This document shows positions 34,744-46,049 of a DNA stretch of 64,000 bases, in pieces. Under the pieces are notes generated by a model. That model was not told the origin of the DNA. It saw only the letters and a list, made by a program, of their open reading frames with translations, and ran no database searches. The DNA comes from Ehretia macrophylla. Taxonomy: Eukaryota > Streptophyta > Magnoliopsida > Boraginales > Ehretiaceae. Each line of letters begins with the position of its first letter. The stretch's first letter is position 1. The position numbers and the translations under genes are program-made. The stretch spans positions 67,116,622 to 67,180,621 of the forward strand of contig CM075775.1 in assembly GCA_037974665.1 (NCBI GenBank). Direction: 5' to 3'.

Positions 34744-37700
34744 TGTGAGACCCGACCCCGAATTGCGTGCGATATCTCGTTTTGCGTGCCCTAGCCTAGA
34801 TTTGCGTGCCGTGACCTAGGTTTGAGTATTGTGCTTAGTTTTGTGTGCCTTGCATTGAATTACGTGCATTCATATAGTGTTGCATGCGTTTAGTTGAAAA
34901 ACGTGCATTCGTCTCGTAGTTCGTGTTTGTCTCGTAGTGCGTGCCCTAGACTTAGGGAAGCGTGCCTTCACGCTAACAGAGAAAACATCTTACACGGAGC
35001 ACTAGGCTACTAAATAATCCTACAAAACCCACTATCAATATTATAATCCTAAATCCTTCCACTAAAAGACAAAAATTTTACTAGACACTAAAAAAAAAAA
35101 AAAAAAAAAAATTTCCTATTCTTTATTCTTTATTCTTTTTGCATTTTCAACAAACACAATTAAATACTCAAAGTTGACAAAAAATTCAGCCATTTCAATT
35201 GCCTTGACCGACCACTAGGAGTTTGTGTGCATGCAATTCAATTTCAAATCATTCTACCAACATTCTATGACACAAAGTAATAAAAAAATGCTCAAAACCA
35301 CCTTGATTCTCTACCATGCTCGACCAAAGCTTCATTCCATGCTAGCATTTTGAAAGTTAACATTGAAGACACAAAAAAAAAAAAAAAAAATCAGATTCTG
35401 AAGCTTCAAGTGGGCGGCCATGCCTTGTTTTTGAACAAGAAAATTGAGCAACTTAATTAAATCATGCATGCTAGACAAAACCTAACATTGTCATAACTTT
35501 TGCAAGCACCAAAGCATTATTTTAATTACCACCATGCTACCATGCTCGGCCTTGGCAAAATACAAGCTGAAAAACAATTCAAAGCATGTTTAGTTGATAC
35601 CAATTTCTGAAAATTAGAAGCTCAAGGCCGACACTTGCTCACACAACATCAAAACTCTTTCAAACATTTTCTCAAGCTCTCATTCCCTCTATCTCTCGGC
35701 CTAGCTGCACATTACCACTTCTATAGCTTCTCTTCATTATATCATAGTCAGCCAAGCAAGCCACAAGCAAAAGAAATTCGGCCAAGCAACTAGAAGCAAG
35801 AAGAACTCATACAAGCTCACAAATCTGTCCATTTCGGTCTTAGGTATGCTTTGCTAAGATTTCTTCCATTTCTTTTGGTTACAACCACATGCACACCCTC
35901 CTCACTTGCTAACTCAGTTGGGAATTAAAGGAAAACAAGCTATCTCTCTCGGCCAAAGCAAGAAAGAAGCTTCATTGGTGCATTTTCAAGAACATTCTGC
36001 ATCTACCTGGTTGTTTTGATAAGGTGAGGGTTCAAAACTTTTGGAAAACTCTTTAAAACTTCACATGCATGACCATGAATGTGTGTATTTGCTTCTGTGC
36101 TTGAGCTATGTGGTCGTTCATGAGTTTAAACAACCATGCATGGCAATAACTTGGCTTGAAAATGATACTAGACAAAGTCGAAATTTGAGACTGCTTCTGA
36201 CCTGTCTGTTCGAGGCAATTTTTGGTTAAGCAAATGATGTTGAATTTGCTTGAAAATCGTTAAGTCACTAGTTTGGCCAATTTTGAACACTTTTCGCAGA
36301 AATAAGCAAAGTCAAATTTTGGCTCTAAGGCCCTCAAAATGGCAAAATCACGTAATATAGCTAAATCTGAAAAGTTTTGAGAAAAAGGAAGCAGTTTGGC
36401 AGATTTACTTCCCGTGTGGAACGAGATGATTTTGACATAGCAAACGACATCCAAAATGCGTGAAAATTTATGTGCTGCTAGATTTTTGAGTTGTGGACAT
36501 TTTTGCCAGAAATAGGATTAGGCTAAAAATCAACCTAAGGACCTCAAAATCATGCAATATTGAAAGATAGGCAAATCTGGACAGTTTTGAGCAGTTCCAC
36601 CATTTTGGCTATAACTAACGATCCACAACTCCAATTGATGCAAGGTTTGTTTCTGATTTTAGTTAACTTCTTAAGATTTAATTTGATATATTATTCACTG
36701 AATTTGGAGTTCATTTGAATGCCCAGTTGATTGTGAGAAAACAGCTTATTGCAGTTAGGGTTTCAATTGACTATGTGCTTGGGAAAACTTGTTGAACCTC
36801 TTTTGTGGTACTAATTGCTTGGAATGGTAGTATTGGAATATTGTGTGGACTGTATTGAATGTTGAGGATGTTGAATGAGACGATGCATGACTTTGGAATG
36901 ATGATTGAGTTGATTTAAGGTTTTGATCGCACGATTTTGCATGAAAAGCGAACCCTAATGACTAGGTATTCTTGTTAAGTGTTAACCGGGGGTTATTGTG
37001 TGGAAAATGTACGTTGCGTGGGCTGCCCGTAAAATGTTTTATAGTTCCAAATGTGAGTAGGCCATTGCATGTTGACAATAAGCTTTTCTTGCACCCAAAC
37101 CCCTTTGATATCCTCGCATGTTGCATAAACTTATCACTTGATCCCGTGAGCTTCTTAATGTGTTATATGGCCTGTTTTATATGTGTTACATGGCTGCCCG
37201 ATTAATGTTCATATGGCTCTATTTGCCTTCATGTGAAATTACTTGCCTTATCGTGCTTCGTTTGACTACTTGTCAACATGCGATCTTATAACTGCTCGGA
37301 GGCAACCTACTTTGTTGTCCTCCTAATGTGATATGATAAATGTTATAAATGTGCATTGCATACGAGGTTGCAACCTTTCGTGTGGCATGGTAGCGTGTCA
37401 CGTCCGCCGGGCGGCATCGGGCTTGCCGGTGTTACCGTGACTACCATGATCCAATTCCCTCTCTCGCTTGGTATTCACCCTTGGAGAGTTGGGTCGTAGG
37501 TTTTCGGGGTACATCCGGAGTACACCCAATTGGGAGCGATAAGTGGATAATCGAAGTCGGCCGCAACACCTGTTACTTGACTCGATCCGAGAGCAATAGC
37601 TCACCGTATCCTTTTGCTACGTGTATAAGTACTTTCGCTTGGTCCTTGGAGGACCTCGGGGAGGAAAGACTGGTAATGGCGTTCTTTTACTGTTATTCTA

Positions 37701-38522
37701 TATTATGTACTTGCTCGTGTTACATATCATGCTTGCAAAGGAGTTTTCAAGAATTGAACCGGAAAATGAGTTTCAAAATGTATTTCTCGTTCCCCCTCGC
37801 TGAGTTCATAAGGACTCACCCTCTTTTTCGTCACAGGTGAAGAAGAACAGGTACAGGTACCCGAGGATAACGTGCCTATTGATGATCCCTTGGAGTGATT
37901 GCCTGTCCTATGTGTTTTGCGTGTTTATGACCATTTGTGAACCATGCTACCTGGAGACTACTTTCCTTATGATGTTCGTTACTTGTGATGTAAAATACCC
38001 CCGTTGTAATTTGGGGTCTAATTTTGGTTTGTACTCATATTAAGTAGACTGATACTAGACATACTATGACCGTTTTTTCTTTTACTATCACTAGTACCTT
38101 TCATAGGTTATGATGCTTAGCTAATAGGTAAATGAACTTATTCAATCATAACAGGTACTCGATATTAAGCTATGATCAACAGGTATATTTGAAACGAGGA
38201 ATAACAAACGAACGTGACATAGTATCATGCTAGGTTATAATTCAAGCGAGACGTCAAATAACCGATGGGCAATTCAATCGACGATGAAATAATAAACTCT
38301 AGTTGGAAATGAACCTGAATTGAAAGTTTGAGGCCGTTAGAAAATTTAGCTCAAACTAAAGAGCCTAATTACAGCCGTTATGCTGCCAATTTTCTAGAAA
38401 ATATTGGAGTCTAGAATGAAACGTTAAGTATTAAACCTCCTAGAATGATTAAGTACGTGAAATGACTTGAATGTTTAGATCACACCCTAGTCTAACCTTA
38501 TAGGCCGGGTTGGGGCGTGACA
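34744..38522 (+). mobile_element. LTR 3 (right) of the tandem element
   Basis: 3779 bp, ending GGGGCGTGACA against the right target-site copy. It has A-runs at 35090-35111 and 35373-35390. In the 3' two-thirds it differs from LTR 1 and LTR 2 at roughly 25-30 sites, for example acctgtctg at about 36203, tgaatttgcttg near 36243, catttgaatgcc near 36714, gcggcatcgg near 37411 and gggagcgat near 37532. This fits it being the original 3' LTR of the founding insertion. Confidence 0.92.
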
Positions 38523-38527
38523 CGACC
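38523..38527. repeat. Target-site duplication CGACC, right copy
   Basis: CGACC directly follows the final CA of the third LTR; the 5S spacer then continues as tctacgtgaag. Confidence 0.93.
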
Positions 38528-38637
38528 TCTACGTGAAGCGAAGTTGTCTTGCCCAATGTTTCGTGGGATTCGGTAATAGAGATTTGGTGGATAAAGTATC
38601 TTGGCAACCCTAACCAGGGCAAAAAAAATTGAAAAGG

Positions 38638-38755
38638 GGGTGCAACACGAGGACTTCCCTGGGGGTCACCCATCCTAGTACTACTCTCTCTCAAGCACGC
38701 TTAACTTCGAAGTTCTGATGGGATCCGGTGCATTAGAGCTGGTATGATCGCACCC
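38638..38755 (-). rRNA. 5S rRNA gene copy next to the retroelement
   Basis: First gene after the element, about 110 bp from its right end. About five changes, including ctctctctcaag and tagagctgg. Confidence 0.92.
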
Positions 38756-39314
38756 GTCATGTTGAGGGCACAATTCCTATATGTGTTCACGGTTCACAGT
38801 CCCAACCTAGAGAAATGGCCCATTCAAAAGGCTCAATGGGCTTAACGACAACCCATTAGCTTCAACAACGCAGCATCCTGGAAAGACGTGATATCGACAC
38901 ATTGGAGGGCCCTCTAATGTCCCGCGAATCAGTTTGTCGTCCTTTTAACAGCTCACGACGTACGATCCGGGACGGAAAAACATAGCAAAAGAAGAAAAGT
39001 GGCCTGAAACTGATGAAAACGTTCGATTTTGGGCTCCAAAAATGGGCATAGCGAGCATGCTAGCTGCCCCCGTCGTAGTGCTCTCAGAGAGCTTTGCAAC
39101 GGTATGTTGTGCGCCGCGTAACTCCTTACGGATCAAAAGTTATGGGCACTAGAGCGACGAAGACCTGGTCACAAACCCTACGCCCTCGGTTTGCGGGCCC
39201 GGCCTCTACGTGAAGTAAAGTTGTCTTGCCCATTGTTCCGTGGGATTCGGTATTAGAGATTTGGTGGATAAAGTATCTTGGCAACCCTAACCAGGGCAAT
39301 AAAAATTGAAAAGG

Positions 39315-39432
39315 GGATGCAACACGAGGACTTCACAAGGGGTCACCCATCCTAGTACTACTTTCGCCCAAGCATGCTTAACTTCGGAGTTCTGATGGGA
39401 TCCGGTGCATTAGTACTGGTATGATCGCACCC
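39315..39432 (-). rRNA. 5S rRNA gene copy
   Basis: About six changes, including ggatgc at the 3' end and ttcacaagg. Confidence 0.91.
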
Positions 39433-39990
39433 GTCATGTTGAGGGCATAATTCCTATATGTGTTAACAGTTCACAGTCCCAACCTAGAGAGATGGCGCAT
39501 TCAAAAGGCACAATGGGATTAACGACAACCCGTCCGCTTCAACAACGCAGCATCCTCACCAAACGTGATATCGACACGTTGTAGGGCCCTCTGATGTCCC
39601 GCAAATCTGGTTGTCGTCCTTTTAACAGCTCACGACGTACGATCCGGGATGAAAAAATAGGTTAAAAGAAGAAAAGTGGCCTGAAACTGATGAAAACGTT
39701 TGATTTTGGGCTCCAAAAATGGGCAAAGCGAGCAAGCTCTCTGCCCCCATCATAGAGCTCTCAGAGAGCTTTGCAACGGTATGTTGTGCGCTGTGTAACT
39801 CCTTACGGATCAAAAGTTATGGGGACCGGAGCGACAGACACTTTGTCACAAACCCTACGCCCTTGGTTTGCGGGCCCGACCTCTACGTGAAGCGAAGTTG
39901 TCTTGCCCAATGTTCTGTGGGATTCGGTAATAGAGATTTTGTGGATAAAGTATCTTGGCAACCCTAACTAGGGCAAAAAAAATTGAAAAG

Positions 39991-40108
39991 GGGTGCAGCA
40001 CGAGGACTTCCCAGGGGGTCACCCATCCTAGTACTACTCTTGCCCAAGCACGCTGAACTTCGGAGTTCTGATGGGATCCGGTGCATTAGTGCTGGTATGA
40101 TCGCACCT
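39991..40108 (-). rRNA. 5S rRNA gene copy
   Basis: Four changes, one in the A box (cacgctgaac). Confidence 0.93.
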
Positions 40109-40431
40109 GTCATTTTGAGGGGACAATTCCTATATGTGTTAATGGTTCACAGTGCCGGCCTAGGGAGATGGCCTATTCAAAAGGCCCAATGGGCTTAACC
40201 ACAACCCATCCGCTTCAACAACGAAGCATCCTAGCAACACGTGATATCGACACATTGTAGGGCCCTCTGATGTCCCGCGATCCATGTTGTCATCCTTTTA
40301 ACAGCTCACGACGTACGATCCGGTTGGGAAAAACGGATCAAAAGAAGAAAAGTGGACTAAAATTGATGAAAACGTTCAATTTTGGGATTCAAAAACGGGC
40401 ATAGCGAGCAAACTGGCTGCCCCCGTCGTAG

Positions 40432-40446
40432 AGCTCTCAGAGAGCT
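40432..40446. repeat. Conserved 15-bp spacer palindrome
   Basis: AGCTCTC-A-GAGAGCT is a perfect palindrome around one central base. It recurs in mid-spacer of most units, often unchanged although the flanking sequence varies. No function is known to me; it could mark a protein-binding site or simply be inherited from the founding unit. Confidence 0.6.
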
Positions 40447-40634
40447 TTGCAACAGTATGATGTGCGCCGCGTAACTCCTTACGGATCAAAAGTTATGGGC
40501 ACCGGAGCGACGGAGACCTGGTCACAAACCCTACGCCCTCGGTTTGCTGGCCCGGCCTCTACGTGAAGCGAACTTGTCTTGCCCAATGTTCCATGGGATT
40601 CGGTAATAGAGATTTGGTGGATAAAGTATCTTGA

Positions 40635-40643
40635 AAACCCTAA
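40635..40643 (+). promoter_or_regulatory. Telomere-like box (AAACCCTAA) beside the 5S terminator
   Basis: AAACCCTAA, or AACCCTAA in most units, lies just beyond the T-runs on the 3' side of each 5S gene. A second AAACCCTA occurs about 110 bp away at 40526-40533. Such telo-boxes bind TRB-type Myb proteins in plants. Presence is seen directly; any binding here is inference. Confidence 0.45.
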
Positions 40644-40650
40644 CCAGGGC

Positions 40651-40666
40651 AAAAAAAATTGAAAAG
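40651..40666 (-). terminator. Pol III terminator T-runs
   Basis: On the minus strand the consensus gene is followed within two or three bases by TTTTC and then by a run of eight T. Runs of four or more T end RNA polymerase III transcripts. The pair of T-runs is kept in nearly all units, with the second run 6-9 T long. Confidence 0.8.
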
Positions 40667-40667
40667 G

Positions 40668-40785
40668 GGGTGCAACACGAGGACTTCCCAGGGGGTCACC
40701 CATCCTAGTACTACTCTCGCCCAAGCACGCTTAACTTCGGAGTTCTGATGGGATCCGGTGCATTAGTGCTGGTATGATCGCACCC
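40668..40785 (-). rRNA. 5S rRNA gene, exact consensus copy
   Basis: 118 nt, identical to the consensus read across the window. Its transcript would start GGGTGCGATCATACCAGC and end GTGTTGCACCC, as in other flowering-plant 5S rRNA, the RNA of the large ribosomal subunit made by RNA polymerase III. The internal promoter is intact: AGTTAAGCGTGCTT (A box), GGGCGA (intermediate element) and AGTACTAGGATGGGTGACC (box C, the TFIIIA region). Upstream TATA-like motif, C at -1 and downstream T-runs are all present. Of all copies here it is the best candidate for a working gene; whether it is transcribed cannot be told from sequence. Confidence 0.97.
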
Positions 40786-40813
40786 GTCATGTTGAGGGCA
40801 CAAATGCTATATG
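40786..40813 (-). promoter_or_regulatory. 5S upstream promoter motifs
   Basis: Read on the minus strand, the bases before the gene give CATATAG at about -28 to -22, GC at -14/-13 and C at -1. Plant 5S genes, as worked out in Arabidopsis, use a TATATA element near -28, GC near -12 and C at -1, so spacing and content agree. The same motif set precedes almost every gene in the window; the gene at 16151-16268 has lost it. This copy has two changes next to the TATA-like motif (caaatgctatat for the usual caattcctatat). Confidence 0.75.
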
Positions 40814-40847
40814 TGTTAATGGTTCACAGTGCCAGCCTAGAGAGATG

Positions 40848-40873
40848 GCCCATTCAAAAGGCCCAATGGGCTT
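40848..40873. repeat. Conserved spacer inverted repeat with site-II-like motifs
   Basis: GCCCATT and AATGGGC form a 7-bp inverted repeat around a 10-base loop, and the right half overlaps GGCCCAATGGGC. TGGGCC/TGGGCT are the plant site II motifs known from promoters of ribosomal protein and other growth genes. The segment lies roughly 62-88 bases upstream of the 5S start and recurs in nearly every unit. A role in 5S transcription is inference. Confidence 0.5.
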
Positions 40874-41346
40874 AACGACAACCCATCTGCTTCAACAACA
40901 CAGCATCCTCGCAAGACGTGATATCGACACGTTGTAAGGCCCTCTGATGTACTGCGAGTCAGGTTGTCGTCCTTTTAACAGCTCACGATGTACAATCCGG
41001 GACGGAAAAACAAGGCAAAAGAAGGAAAGTTGCCAGAAACGGATGAAAACATTTGATTTTGGGCTCCAAAAATGGGCAAAGCGAGCAAGCTCTCTGCCCC
41101 CATCGTAGAGCTCTCAGAGAGCTTTGTAACGGTATGCTGTGCGCTGCGTAACTCTTTTCAGATCAAAATTTATGGGCACCGGAGCGACGGAGACCTGGTC
41201 ACAAAAACCCTACGCCTTTTGTTTGCGGGCCCGGCCTCTACGTGAAGCGAAGTTGTCTTGCCCAATGTTCCGTGGGATTTGGTAATAGAGATTTGGTGGA
41301 TAAAGTATCTTGGCAACCCTAACCAGGGCAAAAAAAATTGAAAATG

Positions 41347-41464
41347 GGGTGTAACAGGAAGACTTCCCAAGGGGTCACCCATCCTAGTACTACTCTCGCC
41401 CAAGCACGCTTAACTTCAGAGTTCTGATAGGATCCGGTACATTAGTACTGGTATGATCGCACCC
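41347..41464 (-). rRNA. 5S rRNA gene copy
   Basis: About eight changes, seven of them transitions (ggaagac, gataggatccggtac). Confidence 0.91.
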
Positions 41465-42025
41465 GTCATGGTGAGGGCAAAATTCCTATATGTGTTAACG
41501 GTTCACAGTGCCAGCCTAGAGAGATGGCCCATTCAAAAGGCGTAATGGGCTTAACGACAACCCATCCGCTTCAACAATGCACCATTCTCGAAACATGTGA
41601 TATCGACACGATGTAGGGCCCTCTGATGTCCCGCGAGTCATGTTGTCATCCTTTTAACAGCTCACGACGTACGATCCGGGTAGGAACAACGGAGCAAAAG
41701 AAGAAAAGTGGACTGAAATTGATGAAAACGTTCGATTTTGGGCTTCAATAACGGGCACAGCGAGCAAACTGGCTGCCCCCGTCGTAGAGCTCTCAGAGAG
41801 CTTTGCAACGGTATGCTGTGCGCCGTGTAACTCCTTACGGATAAAAAGGTTATAGGCACCGGAGCGACGGAGGCCTGGTCACAAACCCTACGCCCTCGGT
41901 TTGCTGGCCCAGCCTCTACGTGAAGCGAAGTTGTCTTGCCCAATGTACCGTGGGATTCGATAATAAAAATGTGGTGGATAAATTATCATCGCAACCCTAA
42001 CCGGAGAAAAAAAAATTGAAAACGG

Positions 42026-42143
42026 GGGTGCAACACGAGAACTTACGTGGGGGTCACCCATCCTAGTACTACTCTCGCCCATGCACGCTTAACTTCGGAG
42101 TTCTGATGGAATCCGGTGCATTAGTGCTGCTCTGATCGTCCCT
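42026..42143 (-). rRNA. 5S rRNA gene copy, C type, degenerate
   Basis: About eleven changes. Gene positions 12 and 14 are both G, giving TCAGAGCAGC for TCATACCAGC, and the left spacer is of the gattcgataatagaaatg type. Confidence 0.88.
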
Positions 42144-42702
42144 GTCATGTTGAGGGCACAATTCCTATATGTGTTAACGGTTCACAGTGCCAGCCTAGAG
42201 ATATGGCCCATTCAAAAGGCCCAATGGGCTTAACGACAACCCATCCGCTTCAACAACGCAGCATCCTCGCAAGACGTGATATCGACACGTCGTAGGGCCC
42301 TCTGATGTCCTGCGAGTCAGGTTGTCGTCCTTTTAACAGCTCACGATGTACGATCCAGGACAGAAAAACAGAGCAAAAGAAGAAAAGTGGCCATAAATTG
42401 ATGAAAACTTTCGATTTTAGGCTTCAAAAATGGGCACAGCGAGCAAATTGGCTGCCTACGTCGTAGAGCTCTCAGAGAGCTTTGCAACGGTATGCTGTGC
42501 TCCGCGTAAATCCTTACGGATCAAAAGTTATGGGCACCGGAGCGAAGGAGACCTGGTCACAAACCCTACGCCCTCGGTTTGCTGGCCCGGCCTCTACGTG
42601 AAGCGAAGTTGTCTTGCCCAATGTTCCGTGTGATTCGGTAATAGAGATTTGGTGGATAATGTATCTTGGCAACCCTAACTATGGCAAAAAAAATTGAAAA
42701 CG

Positions 42703-42820
42703 GGGTGCAACACGAGGACTTCCCAGGGGGTCACCCATCCTAGTACTACTCTCACCCAAGCACGCTTAACTTCGGAGTTCTGATGGGATCCGGTTCATTA
42801 GTGCTGCTCTGATTGCACCC
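42703..42820 (-). rRNA. 5S rRNA gene copy with C-type 5' end
   Basis: About five changes. It carries the C-type bases at positions 12 and 14, while its left spacer is of the common type. Confidence 0.91.
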
Positions 42821-43378
42821 GTCATGTTGAGGGCACAATTCCTATATGTGTTAATGGTTCACAGTGCCAGCCTAGAGAGGTGGCCCATTCAAAAGGCCCA
42901 ATGGGCTTAACGATAACCCATCCGCTTCAACAATGCAGAATCCTCGCAAGACGTGATATCGACATGTTGTAGGTCCCTCTGATGTACCGCGAGTCAGGTT
43001 GTCGTCCTTTTAACAGCTCACGACTTACGATACGGGATGAAAAAATAGGGCAAAGAAGAGAAGTGGCCTAAAACTGATGAAAACGTTTGATTTTGGGCTC
43101 CAAAAATGGGCACAGCGAGCAAGCTCTTTGCCTCCATCCTAGAGCTCTTAGAGAGCTTTGAAACGGTTTGCTGTGCACCGCGTAACTCCTGACGGATCCA
43201 AAGTTATGGGCACCGGAGCGACGGAGACATGGTCACAAACCCTACGCCCTCAGTTTGCGTGCCCGGCCTCTAGGTGAAGTGAACTTGTCTTGCCCAATAT
43301 TCCATGGGATTCAGTAATAGAGATATGGTGGATAAAGTATCTTGGCAACCTTAACCAGGGCAAAAAAAATTAAAAAGG

Positions 43379-43496
43379 GAGTGCAACACGAGGACTTCCT
43401 AGGGGGTGACCCATCCTAGTACTACTCTCGCCCAAGCACGCTTAACTTCGGAGTTCTGATAGGATCCGGTGCATTAGTACTGGTATGATCGCACCT
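43379..43496 (-). rRNA. 5S rRNA gene copy
   Basis: About six changes, including ggggtgaccc in box C. Confidence 0.91.
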
Positions 43497-44019
43497 GTCA
43501 TGTTAAGGGCACAATTCCTATATGTGTTAATGGTTCACAGTGCCAGGCTAGAGAGATGGCCCATTCAAAAGGCCCAATGGGCTTAACGACAACCCATCAG
43601 CTTCAACAACGCAGCATCCTCGCAAGACGTGATATCGACACGTTGTAGGGACCTCTGATGTCCCGTGAGTCATGTTGTCGTCCTTTTAACATCTCACGAC
43701 GTACGATCCGGGACGAAAAAATAGATCGAAAGAAGAAAAGTGGCCGAAAATTGATGAAAACGTTTGATTTTGGGCTCCAATAAATGGCACATCAAGCTTT
43801 GCAATGGTACGTTGTGCACCGCGAAAATCCTTACGGATCAAAAGTTATGGGCACCGGAGCGACGGAGACCTGGTCACAAACCCTACGCCCTCGGTTTGCG
43901 GGCTCGGCTACTACGTGAAGCGAAGTTGTCTTGCCCAATGTTCCGTGGGATTCGGTAATAGAGATTTGGTGGATAAAGTATCTTGGCAACCCTAACCAGA
44001 GCAAAAAAAATTGAAAAGG

Positions 44020-44137
44020 GGGTACAACACGAGGACTTCCCAGGGGGTCACGAATCCTAGTACTACTCTCGCCCAAGCACGCTTAACTTCGGAGTTCTGA
44101 TGGGATCCAGTGCATTAGTTTTGGTATGATCGCACCC
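44020..44137 (-). rRNA. 5S rRNA gene copy in a shortened unit
   Basis: About six changes (cacgaatcc, gatccagtgc, tagttttgg). The left spacer lacks 36 bp that include the conserved palindrome. Confidence 0.91.
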
Positions 44138-44695
44138 GTCATGTTGAGTGCACAATTCCTATATGTGTTAACGGTTCACTGTCCCAGCTTAGAGAGATGG
44201 CCTATTCAAAATGCCCAATGGGCTTAACGACAACCCATACGCTTCAACAACGCAGTATCCTTGCAAAACGTGATATCGACACATTGTAGGGCCCTCAGAT
44301 GTCCCGCGTGTCAGGATGTCGTCCTTTTAATAGCTCACGACGTATGATCCAGGACGAAAAAACAGAGCTAAAGAAGAAAAGTCGCCTGAAATTGATGAAA
44401 ACGTTCGATTTGGGCTCCAAAAATGGCATAGCGCGCAAGCTGGCGGCCTCCATCCTAGAGCTCTCTGAGAGCTTTTCAACGGTATGCTGTGCGCTGCGTA
44501 ACTCCTTACAGATCAAAAGTTATGGGCACCGGTGCGACGGAGACCTGGTCACAAACCCTACGCCCTCGGTTTGCTGGCCTGGCTTCTACGTGAAGCGAAG
44601 TTGTCTTGCCCAATGTACCGTGGGATTCGATAATAGAAATGTGGTGGATAAAGTATCATGGCAACCCTACCCGGAGCAAAAAAATTTGAAAAGGG

Positions 44696-44812
44696 GGGTG
44701 CAACACGAGAACTTCCCTGGGGTCACCCATCCTAATACTACACTCGCCCAAGAACTCTTAACTTCGGAGTTCTTATGGAATCCGGTGCATTAGTGCTGCT
44801 CTGATCACCCCC
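44696..44812 (-). rRNA. 5S rRNA gene copy, C type, heavily degenerate
   Basis: 117 nt with about thirteen changes, a lost G in ccctgggg and gatcaccccc at the 5' end. Very likely a pseudogene. Confidence 0.86.
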
Positions 44813-45372
44813 GTCATGTTGAGGGCACAATTCCTATATGTGTTAACGGTTCACAGTGCCAGCCTAGAGATATGGCCAATTCAAATGGTCCAATGGGCTT
44901 AACGACAACCCATCCGCTTCAACAATGCAACATTCTCAAAAGACGTGATATCGACACGTTGTAGGGCCCTTTGATGTCCCGCAAGTCATGTTGTCATCCT
45001 TTTAACAGCTCACGACGTACGATCCAGGTGGGAAAAATGGAGCAAAAGAAGAAAAGTGGACTGAAATTGATGAAAACCTTCGATTTTGGGCATCAAAAAG
45101 GGGAATAGCGACCAAGCTGGCTGCCCCCGTCGTAGAGCTCTCAGAGAGCTTTGCAACGGTATGCTGTGCGCCGCGTAACTCCTTACGGATCAAAAGTTAT
45201 GGGCACCGGAGCGACGGAGACCTGGTCACAAACCCTACGCCCTCGGTTTATTGGCCCGGCCTCTAAGTGAATCGAAGTTCTCTTGCCCAATGTACCATGG
45301 GATTCGATAATAGAAATGTGGTGGATAACGTATCACGGCATCCCTAACGGGAGCAAAAAAAATTGAAAACGG

Positions 45373-45490
45373 GGGCGCAACACGAGAACTTCCCTGGGGG
45401 TCACCCATCCTTGTACTACTCTCGCCCAACCACGCTTAACTTCGGAGTTCTGATGGAATTCGGTGCATTAGTCCTGCTCTGATCGCCCCC
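45373..45490 (-). rRNA. 5S rRNA gene copy, C type, degenerate
   Basis: About eleven changes, including gatcgccccc at the 5' end and ccctggggg in the 3' third. Confidence 0.87.
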
Positions 45491-46049
45491 GTCATGTTGA
45501 GGGCACAATTCCTAAATGTGTTAGCGGTTCATAGTGCCAGCCTACAGATATGGCCCATTCAAAAGGCCCAATGGGCTTAAAGACAACCCATCCGCTTCAA
45601 CAACGCAGCATCCTCGCAAGACGTGATATCGACACATTGTAGGGCCCTCTGATGTCCCGCGAGTCAGGTTGTCATCCTTTTAACCGCTCACGACGTATGA
45701 TCCAGGAAAGAAAAACAGAGCCTAAGAAGAAAAGTGGCCATAAATTGATGAAAACGTTCGATTTTGGGTTGCAAAAACGGGCACAGTGAGCAAACTGGTT
45801 GCCCCCGTCGTAGAGCTCTCTGAGAGCTTTGCAACGGTATGCTGTGCTCCACGTAATTCCTTACGGATCAAAAGTTATGGGCACCGAAGAGACGGAGACC
45901 TGGTCACAAACCCTACGCTCTCGGTTTGCTAGCCCAGCCTCTACGTGAAGTGAAGTTGTCTTGCCCAATGTTCCGTGGGATTCGGTAATAGAGATTTGAT
46001 GGATAAAGTATCTTGGCAACCCTAACCAGGGCAAAAAAAATTGAAAAGG

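Larger units (their letters stand above)
21400..38522 (+). mobile_element. Three-LTR tandem retroelement, non-coding (LARD-like)
   Basis: The order is LTR, internal, LTR, internal, LTR with an exact 6672-bp period (starts at 21400, 28072 and 34744). The ends are TGTGAGACCCGACCCCG and GGGGCGTGACA. The outer flanks both read CGACC, a 5-bp target-site duplication, while the inner junctions have none. A primer binding site TGGTATCAGAGC follows the first two LTRs and a polypurine tract precedes the second and third. No gag, protease, reverse transcriptase, RNase H or integrase frame can be found, so movement would have needed proteins from another element. Long LTRs with a non-coding core are the mark of the LARD class. 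The Met-type primer site and the TTTCGGGA(T/C)GAAATTC end before the polypurine tract are typical of plant Ty3/Gypsy elements. The element sits in a 5S spacer, and excising it plus one CGACC gives a 676-bp 5S unit. Confidence 0.93.
40109..40785 (-). repeat. Reference 5S repeat unit (677 bp)
   Basis: This unit ends in the one gene copy that equals the consensus and is used here as the type unit. Reading the minus strand from the gene: gene, T-runs, telomere-like box, spacer with a gggcccggcc core, a second AAACCCTA box, a 15-bp palindrome, an A/G-rich tract, then the site-II-like inverted repeat and TATA-like motif that serve the next gene downstream on the minus strand. No open frame of note is present. 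Confidence 0.85.

Noticed and set aside
21400..38522. Three separate retroelement insertions side by side
   Set aside because: The inner junctions have no target-site duplications, neighbouring internal regions share an LTR, and one CGACC pair encloses the whole. One insertion followed by duplication explains it better.
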